DNA of 64,000 nt from Neofusicoccum parvum (lineage: Eukaryota > Ascomycota > Dothideomycetes > Botryosphaeriales > Botryosphaeriaceae): NCBI GenBank assembly GCA_020912385.1, contig CP087210.1, positions 1,922,001 to 1,986,000 on the forward strand, read 5' to 3'. Each line of letters begins with the position of its first letter. Positions within the stretch are counted from its first letter, which is position 1. The notes beneath the pieces are model-generated. The model was given only the letters and a program-made list of their open reading frames with translations. It was not told the origin of the DNA and ran no database searches. Positions 56,378 to 64,000 of the stretch are shown piece after piece. The position numbers and the translations under genes were made by a program.

Positions 56378-59300
56378 GCACGCAACAAGCCCGACGGAGG
56401 TGCTGGGCCGGAAACGGCGAGGGAGTCAGACGTCACTGGTGGAGACATTGTTTTTTTCTTCTGCGCCACGTGAATGCGCGAAGGGAGTAAGGCGTCTTAT
56501 CTTGAGCGCCAAAGGCGCCGGCGCTGGGATCACAAGAAGCTTGAGGTGTTGGGAGGACCGGCGGGACTATTGACGTCAGTGTTGCGTACAAAGCATTGCG
56601 GAAGTCCTGGAGAAGATATCCGATATTGTCCGAGGAAGAGGTGTGGGAGTACGACACAGTGGATCATGAACATCTGCATTGTATACAGTATGTGGACCAC
56701 CGGGCAGTCATTCTATGGAGTGTAATCTACATATCAATTGGCACGACACGAGAGACGAGAGGGCTCACGGAGCATATCAGGGACTGGTTAGGGTTCAGAC
56801 AAGACAGAAACGACGTTTCAGGCATTAATCTTTTGAGATTCGCATGTAACGCTTTTTGTAGTCTTGAACTTGCAATTACAGCAGGCGTGAGATACTAAAG
56901 TCGCTTTGCTGCGAGAAGCCACTAAATGAATAGGACTGGCATCGTAATCAACCGCTGCAAGGAGGGAGAAGCGTGTAGTGAAGCATTGGGAACGAAGCCA
57001 GTACCTTTAGCTCTGTGCAGCAATTCCCATGACCAATGTTGGTACCTGGACTTCACTGCAGATTTTCAGAGGACGAGCTAGATCGATTCATTTTCTATAC
57101 AAGTGCTTGGAACGAAGCAACACGAAAGGTAGCTGTTTCTTCCCGGCACAAGAGATAAAATTCTTCCTCGAGGTTCCGCGCATGGCGGAAGCATCAACGA
57201 AAATTAATCGACAGGCAGCTCGCAGTGCTTGTATGAATCTAAAACAGCGCGAAAGTTAGCATCATGCGTAACCATGCGAAGTATTGCAAAAGATGTGAAG
57301 AAGAGGTGATGTCAGTCCAAAGCCTTTGTCAGAAGGCATTCTCATCAATGCATAAGCTATGTCGACCGTCGTGAGATTAAAAAAGGATCATCATTGAAAT
57401 GTGTGTGATGTGTTCATGCGAAATCAATCTGTTAACTTACAGGAGACGACGGCCTGCGAACGCAATGTGCGGGCTAGATGGGGGTCGATGCAGCTAGTGG
57501 TGTCCATGTGTGCTAATAAATGTCAGAAAAAGCGTGCCGCCTGCAAGTATTTAATGGAAAGAAGTTCCAAAAAAGATCAGACAAGACAGTCTCGTCTTCG
57601 CAGCCGGTCAAAGCGCTTGGACATATGCTTGTCAATTTGTAATGTCGTTTCATCATGGAATGGTGTACAGGAGATATATGGCGGGAAACGCTTACCTTGG
57701 GTTCGACTACCATGGTTTGAGTGTTGCCGCTTCAACGCTGCATGCAAGTGGAGCACGCGATGTTCAGATCGAATTGGATCTTGAATCAACGTTAGCAAAG
57801 GTTCCAAAAGTTTCGTTGATTTCGAATGAGTATAGAATAAGGATCAGGTATGCATGAATGGTATTAAAAAAAATGTTGTCTGCATGGGAAACCCCGATAA
57901 GACTCGTCATCTAGGTGTTCATCATGAAATTGTGTGTAAGCAAAAAACTCTTCATCGCTTACCAGGTATGAAAACCACTGCTCAATATGCTGTGTGCAAT
58001 TTGCTGCTCCAGGGTGGATCCATTGAGTCGTGCCGACCCAAGCCCAGCCAGATGACCAGATGGTGTCCCTGAGGCTTCGTCTCAGTACAAGCTTCCAGAA
58101 GATATTGAGATGCCGATGCAGATTTGTGCTGGTTCAGTGGGCGAGGTTTTCTAGGCCTGCCGCAATGTGGCATATCCATCATGCTGATCGGAGCCCAGTG
58201 CCATTCATCATGTAAGGTTGGGAGTTGTGCAGGTCCAGGATGTCGTACCAGACTAGAGGAAGCAGATCTAATTCCGTCTGTCAACAGTCAGCATATGTCT
58301 TGCCTGCTGAAGTGGTTCATGAAAGGTGCATTGAACGCGGGATCAGAAAACAGCCTATTTGTATCTTCTGCGGCCGAAGCCTCTGCCGGTAATTTCCAGC
58401 GTATGTAATATACGTTGATCATCTTGTGCGCGTGTAGGGTAGATGGAAGAGGAAGTAACGTACGGTTGGGGTTGCGACCGCCAGTGGCCAAGCGGTGAAG
58501 CGCAATGAAGCGGACCAACTGCTCGCGGGTTAGCAACAGCTTTGAGCGAATGATGAGGCCACTGTGCTGGTTGACGAGTTCCTCAGACTGACGTGCAAGC
58601 AAGTACGAGTTTCATTTCTCGTTAGAGATCAAAGACTCTAGTTTGTAATGCGGTTTGCCAATTCATCAGAGAAACGGAGAAGAGTGTACGGTGCAGCTTA
58701 CCTTTGGCAGACTGTCGGAATGCGCAACGCCTCATGCGCCAGAGTCTGCAGTATGCGCATCACCAGCGCCTGCGCTGGCGGGCATGATGGCGCGTTGTTG
58801 GACGCGTTGTTGGAGGTGCAGAGGAAATTTTCCGCGCGGACTGCAGAGCTTTTGAAGGGAAGACGAGGTCCGTTCGCTTAGCGGGCCGGTGATTCGGCGA
58901 CCCTGCTCGGAGGGGCCGCACGTGATCCAGCCCAGCGGTAAGCAGAAAGCGACGCGGAGGCTCAACACCACGGCTATCTCAATCCAGGCGTTCACGATGC
59001 TCTCAGCTCAGATGGCCCGGCAGCTGTTTCCCGTGACTTCCCCGGATACATTTCCGCCCAACCCGCATCCCTACAGCGGTCCGCATCGCCCGGTCGAGCG
59101 CTGATTCAGAAGGCGGCACGCGATTCGATCGAGCTCTGCACGCCTTAGCCGGGAGTCTCTTGTGTCTCAAATTTCCGGGAGAGAGGGTCGGCAGGCGTCG
59201 TCGAGTCTCAGCACGCTGCTGCTGCTGGTATCTTTAACCCGAGCTAGCGGCCGCACGGCTATCTCTTTTTCCGAGGGTCGTGATAGCAGGCAGCCAAATG

Positions 59301-59902
59301 GCAATCCACGGCAATTTTCCACCTCTCGTGAAGCTTGGCTGCAGGCGCTGCTGAGGCGTGGATGCCGAGTCTCCTGCGCCGCCCGAAGGTAATGCGGGAG
59401 AAATCGGGCCGCGCGGGGCATCTGCGCTCTCGAAGCTCCAAAGGAACCCCGCCCCCAGCGCCCCTCATCCCCTCGATCCGTGGGTAGGCGCGCTCAAGCG
59501 TCATACCTGCCTCGGGTTGCCCGTGGCAGATGTGCGCATGCGACCGCCCCTTTAAAGCCCGTCGCACCTGCTTGCAATCTGCGGTCGCAGCTGCGTCTCC
59601 ATCCTGATCTGCTGGGAAGTGACGAAGCCGTTCGCGGAACTGACATCAATTGAGGATCCCGTGGGCCACATCGTGCCGAGGGCCCAGTAGTCATCCAACC
59701 ACAAGCCTCGAGCGTCCAGACCGTGCTCCTCCGCGTGCCCGACCCCAGCTGTACCCACTCAATTACTTCATAAGCAGCTTGCAGTGCGGCCTGCTCCTTG
59801 CCATTACTTCAGAGCTTATCCTCCACCGCGTGCGACTTCCTCCAAACATCCTTCCTGATACCCCGAACCCGTCCGCTTTCGCTCCAGACAGCACTCTTCA
59901 CC
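56378..59902. other. Long region without a called gene
   Basis: 3.5 kb between FMC1 and FBP1. The middle (about 56.8-58.4 kb) is AT-richer. The right third (58.7-59.9 kb) is GC-rich promoter-like DNA of FBP1. Frames up to 127 codons occur on the plus strand without protein character. The minus strand has a cluster of splice-like signals, listed separately. Confidence 0.5.
57440..58890 (-). other. Candidate spliced transcription unit (coding status unclear)
   Basis: Read on the minus strand, five consensus donors (GTAAGC at 58701, GTACGT at 58463, GTAAGC at 57962 and 57695, GTAAGT at 57440) occur within 1.3 kb, where about one would be expected by chance. Open stretches sit before the first two donors: one contains QALVMRILQTLAHEALRIP, the second SEELVNQHSGLIIRSKLLL and LVRFIALHRLATGG, which look protein-like. 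However, I cannot join them in phase: the first ends in phase 2 and the second needs phase 0. It could be a gene with an intron I placed wrongly, a decayed gene, or a spliced non-coding RNA. Confidence 0.3.
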
Positions 59903-61136
59903 ATGGCTACCCAAGCACCCAACGGCGACGCCGGCCCTGTCGGCCAGGAGAAGATCAACACCGATATCATCACCCTGACGAGATTCCTCACGGAAGAGCA
60001 AGTCAAGGTCAAGGAGGCAACTGGCGACTTCACGTAAGATCGCGCCCAGAAAACCCCAGCGCGCGGCGCGCGCGATCTGTGCTAACGTTGCTTTGCTCCC
60101 AGCCTGTTGTGCCACGCCCTGCAATTTGCATTCAAGAGTATTTCGTACTACATCCGCCGCGCATCCCTTATCAACGTAAGTCTAGGGCTTGTGCGCCAAA
60201 GGATTTGGAAGCAATGCTAACTGGCACCAGCTCACCGGTTTGGCGGGATCCTCGAATACGACCGGCGATGACCAGAAGAAGCTCGACGTCATTGGTAACG
60301 ACATCTTCATTGCGGCCATGAAGAGCAGCGGCAAGGTCAGAATATTGGTTTCGGAGGAGGAGGAGGAGGCCATCGTGTTCGACGAATTTCCGAACGCGCG
60401 GTATGCAGTCGCATGTGATCCCATCGACGGTTCCTCCAACTTGGATGCCGGTGTGTCGGTAGGCACTATCTTTGGTGTGTTCAAGCTCCCCGAAGGCGCA
60501 AAGGGCACGAAGGAGGACATGCTCCTACCGGGCACGGAGATGGTCGCAAGCGGTTTCACCATGTACGGTGCGTCGGCCCAGCTCGTCATGACCATGAAGG
60601 GCGGCAGCGTCAATGGTTTCACTCTGGACCAGTCTCTGGGCGAGTTCATCCTCACACACCCGGACATGAGGATTCCGAAGAAGCGCGCCATCTATTCGGT
60701 GAACGAGGGTAACAGTCTCTACTGGGAGGACCCGGTGAAGGAGTATGTCAACAGCCTCAAGTTCCCGGCGGAGAACGGCAAGCCATACAGCGCAAGATAC
60801 ATTGGCTCCATGGTTGCCGACGCATACCGGACGCTGTTGTACGGAGGTATCTTCGCATACCCGGCCGACAAGAAGAGCCCCAAGGGCAAGTTGAGGATAA
60901 TGTACGAGTGCGGTCCGATGGCGCAGGTGTTTGAAAACGGTAAGTCTAGCAACCCCCCGTTAGGGCTAGGCAGTCACTGATAAGGAGCAGCCGGTGGCCA
61001 GGCGGTGAACAGCAAGATGGAGCGCATGCTGGAGGTAACGCCGGAACACATCCACGACCGGTCGGGAATCTTCCTCGGCAGTTACGACGAGGTGCAGAAG
61101 GTCATCGACGTGCACGCGAAGCACGCCTCGAAGTAG
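59903..61136 (+). CDS. fbp1: Fructose-1,6-bisphosphatase
   Basis: Cytosolic gluconeogenic enzyme that hydrolyses fructose 1,6-bisphosphate to fructose 6-phosphate. Exons 59903-60033, 60103-60175, 60231-60939 and 60991-61136 join in phase to 352 aa, the standard length. Diagnostic segments are ITLTRFLTEEQ at the N-terminus, ACDPIDGSSNLDAGVSVGTI (metal and substrate site), LGEFILTHPDM, KPYSARYIGSMVADAYRTLL and GGIFAYPADKKSPKGKLRIM. The second exon is only 73 nt and would be missed in frame scans. ATG 59903 fits the family N-terminus. Expression in yeast and Aspergillus is glucose-repressed; the long upstream region could hold such sites, but I did not establish any. Confidence 0.96.
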
Positions 61137-62215
61137 GGTACGATTGCAGGGCTGCTGCGGGGGTGTTCTGTATATAATTAGTGCTGCTTTCTCTTGTCGA
61201 AAGCTTGTCGGTTCTATGAACAGCAATCTTCACCTGCACTATCAAGCTCTGGTCCGCCCGTCCGCTCCGTCCCCGGCTAGCGTCCCCACCGATGGCCCTG
61301 TACCTCTCCACCGTTCTCCAGCAGCAGCAGCGCGCGCCGTGGCAGAACGACCAGGCCCCGAAGCTTGTCGGCCGTCTGACTGGCCGCCTATTTTTAGCAA
61401 TCACGTTTAGCGCCAGCGCAGCTCTGCAGCACCGCAGCGCGGGAGCCGGCCAGAAAACGAAAACCACGTTGAGGCGCGACGACGCCGTGAGGCGCGCAGT
61501 AATACATATATCCACCGGGAGCTGCGTGCTCCTGCTGCTCAGCCGCCATGCCGGTGCTTTTGTGTAGCCGCAGCGCGGCTCTTCGCGAGCGCAGCAGCCC
61601 CCAAAAGCTTGACACGGTCACACCGAGGAGGGTCTGAATTTAAGCGCCCGGCCTTGTGCACCCCTCCCGCAGCGTCTCAAGCGGCCTGCCTCGCGCCGCG
61701 TTCATTCGCCCAGTCCCCTGCCTGCCCGGCTCGCTTCTGCACGGTCAATCGCCTGCTTGGCCTCTTCGGTGCTAGGCCTCGGCGGCGACCTCACGGACGC
61801 TGCGATGCGCATCGCTCGTCCGCCCGGCGCCCTCTCTTCTCAGCGCGCGTCTCGGCGGGCTGGGCGAATGAACGACTTCCCGCCTGCGTGCAGAGATCAC
61901 GTTAGGACACGATCTTCAAGCTCGCTCTGCCTCTTCAGGTCGCCATGCGCAGACACCCGCCCGCGTGGTCTGACTCGGCGCCATCCTTATGATCTGAGGG
62001 CTTGCAGCTGGTGCTTCCTCCAGCGCCGCGCTCTCGTTCCCAGCGCGCCGTCCGCACCACCCATTTGTCGCAGCCACGCAGTAGCCGCTGGGTCCCCGTC
62101 CTGAGACACAGAGCTGCCATCCCAGCTCCGCCCTGCGCGACCCAGGCACCCAGGCACATCACACCGGAGCTAATGCGCGCGAGCGCTATCAAGGGCAAGG
62201 CTCTGTCGCGCCATC
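61137..62215. other. Intergenic region, no gene seen
   Basis: 1,079 bp between two rightward genes. GC-rich, Arg/Pro-type frames on both strands without recognisable features. It holds the promoter of the next gene. Confidence 0.5.
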
Positions 62216-64000
62216 ATGAGCTCCTATACTCCGGTTCCTCCTCCTCCTGGGCCCCCGCCACCGCCGGTAGCAGGCGCGCCCGCTGCTTCTGCGACACTCC
62301 AAGCACGGCCGCCGTTGTCGAGCCCTCCCAGGCGCATGGTCGTGCAACCTCCGGCAATAACAACGTCCTTGCACCATAACAATAACAGCGCGGGCACTCC
62401 TTACCTGCAGACTCCCGCCTCCGCCGTGTCGCCGCCGTCCGCTCTGCCCTTCTCCCCATATGCCGCCTCTTCCAACCCACCCTCGCAACCGTCAACTGCC
62501 CCGACGAGCGCATCCAGAGTCTCCAGCCCAATGGCGTTCCGCGGCCCGTCGTCTGCGGTGATGACCTCGTACAATCCGCAAGAATGGGGAAGGCATGGTC
62601 CGCAGGCTAGCGGCCAGTACATGCCGCACGCTGGCCCCTCGTCCAGCGGTGCGCTGAGAGGAAATACGAGAGATGCAACGGGCATGGAGGGTAATTGCTT
62701 TCATTGTTTCCTAGTGATGTCAATTTTTTCCTATACTCGGTATTTTTTGGTGTGTGGAGTTTGCGCCTCAGCGAGCCCACCCTATTCTTCTTTGGTGTCG
62801 CAATGCTCTGTCTCTCATGGTGAAGAAACAAGATACTGAGTCTATCCTTTCGCAGCAAACATGCCTTCTCCGCCGCCGCCGTATTCTCCGAACCCGGGAC
62901 AGCAGAGCATGTCCGCAGCCATGGGAGGCTCTCCGGCCCTTTCCAGCGGTGCATTTGCTTCGCCGCAAAACACGTCCTCTCCTCGCATCGGATTCCTCAA
63001 CCAAAGCCCGTCCGGGAGCACATCTTCTCCGTCAGGAGCGCCGTCGTTCCCTCCACCGCCGCCTGCATCTGGGCGCGATCGGTCTACCTCACGTAGCCGG
63101 GACAAACGCTCCGTATTTGGTCTTTCGGCACTTACTGGGAGAAGCAGAGCTAGTGGGAGCAGCTCTGACCAGTCACGCAATGCGATCGATGCACTGAGAC
63201 TGCAGACGACCGAAGCACTGGCGAGAACACCAGGCCCTGTGCAGACGCACCCTCCAATGCCCATGGCTGGTCCGAGCCAACAACCGTAAGCTGATGTCCC
63301 TCCCGCAGCAGTCACGACATGCGACTAACATAGAACCAGGACAAACATGCACTCTCCCCCTCAACGTCAGCCTCAATGGACCCCTGAAATTGCCTCACGC
63401 CCACCAGCATCAAGACGCGCCGCTTCTACAGGTGGCATTGGCATGGCTCTCCGCGAGGAGGGCTCCAGTACACCGTCACGAACTGCAGTCTGGGAACCTG
63501 GCATGCCACTACCGCCGCCTCCACCTGGCCCTCCTCCCGGTGGTTCGCGTTCGCAAAGCATGAACAGGACATCGGAACTCTCATCATCTCGATCTCTAGC
63601 TGCTCCTGCACCCAGGAGAGCAGCACCGAAACTTGGAAGCACACTGGGCCCAATTCCACCGACGCCTGCTGATTGGCGTGAGGAAGATGCACGGAACCGG
63701 TCGAAGTCTCCCTGGGGAAGAGCCCTGCGTCTCACAACACCTGACCCCCATGGCCCAGGTAATGCAGACAATGCAGCTGCGCCAGGAGAACCGCAGACGG
63801 CGTACCCTTCAACCTCAGCCTCTAACATCGGACTGACCCGGACACCTGCGCGCAGAGATGGAAGTGCAAGAGGCATCAGGGAAAGGCGCAGCGAGAGCCG
63901 CGCCGCCAAAGAGAGGACCATTGAAACCCAGAGTGCTATTGAACCTAGCAATAATCCATGGGCACGGGACATGGAGGCTGCTCAACGACCAGCAGACCTT
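62216..64000 (+). CDS. Proline-rich fungal protein, 5' part only
   Basis: The gene runs off the right edge. Exons 62216-62690, 62856-63285 and 63340 to at least 64000 join in phase, giving 521 residues so far. The N-terminus is extremely Pro/Ser/Ala-rich (MSSYTPVPPPPGPPPPPVAG) and disordered. Short recurring elements are NMPSPPPPYSPNPGQQS, PSFPPPPPASGRDRSTSRSR and PGMPLPPPPPGPPPGG. A more conserved-looking motif is DWREEDARNRSKSPWGRALR followed by LTTPDPHGPG. I recall similar N-termini in large fungal leucine-rich-repeat proteins, but no repeat is visible in this part, so that is only a suggestion. Proline tracts of this type can bind SH3, WW or profilin domains. Confidence 0.75.

Noticed and set aside
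57690..57720. B-box-like GGGTTCGACTACC suggesting a tRNA
   Set aside because: No matching T-stem, A box or acceptor stem could be paired around it.
57401..57784. 127-codon plus-strand frame
   Set aside because: Cys/Arg/Lys-rich chance-like sequence without domains; minus-strand splice signals overlap it.
56378..59902. Possible mating-type locus in the gene-poor region
   Set aside because: No alpha-box or HMG-box segment can be read in any frame, and the usual neighbours (APN2, SLA2, COX13) are absent.

Overview
The window is nuclear DNA of a filamentous ascomycete (Pezizomycotina). It carries split genes with short introns (mostly 48-90 nt, GT...CTRAY...AG), a HET-domain gene, a SidF/SidL-type siderophore acyltransferase, a fungal SLIP-GC/dynamin-like GTPase and a fungal GPI-type serine carboxypeptidase. 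Conserved genes are GC-rich and several accessory genes look visibly less so. The sequence alone does not fix class or genus. I see no rRNA, tRNA, CRISPR or recognisable transposon. I rebuilt gene models by joining exons whose phases agree, so exon borders are predictions.

Left part (0-23 kb, mostly housekeeping): BLM10/PA200 proteasome activator (-); GINS subunit PSF3 (+); cis-prenyltransferase (-); a conserved fungal protein with two Cys-Pro/His motifs (+); GPI-type serine carboxypeptidase (+); siderophore acyltransferase (-) divergent from mitochondrial MnSOD (+); a 2EXR-like fungal protein (+); a DUF1295 membrane protein (+).

Middle part (23-53 kb, mixed and accessory): nine-exon SLIP-GC-like large GTPase (-), secreted RNase T2 (-), SET-domain methyltransferase (+), complex III hinge protein QCR6 (+), FLVCR-like MFS transporter (-), small secreted Cys-rich protein (-), FAD oxidoreductase (+) followed after 263 bp by a HET-domain gene (+), a conserved fungal protein (+), then two large divergent genes (- and +), each starting with a helical fungal N-terminal domain of the kind found on NLR-like and other regulatory proteins. 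The HET gene, the GTPase and this pair are the families most suggestive of fungal self/non-self recognition. That role is inference only.

Right part (53-64 kb): a small multi-spanning membrane protein (-), mitochondrial EngB-type GTPase (-) divergent from the LYR protein FMC1 (+), a 3.5 kb stretch without a convincing ORF but with a cluster of minus-strand splice signals, fructose-1,6-bisphosphatase (+), and the 5' part of a proline-rich protein running off the right edge.

Recurrent themes are divergent pairs (BLM10/PSF3, siderophore transferase/MnSOD, RNase T2/SET, helical-domain pair, EngB/FMC1), TATA-like boxes about 50-120 bp before many start codons, and several introns that appear to end in AAG rather than the usual CAG/TAG.
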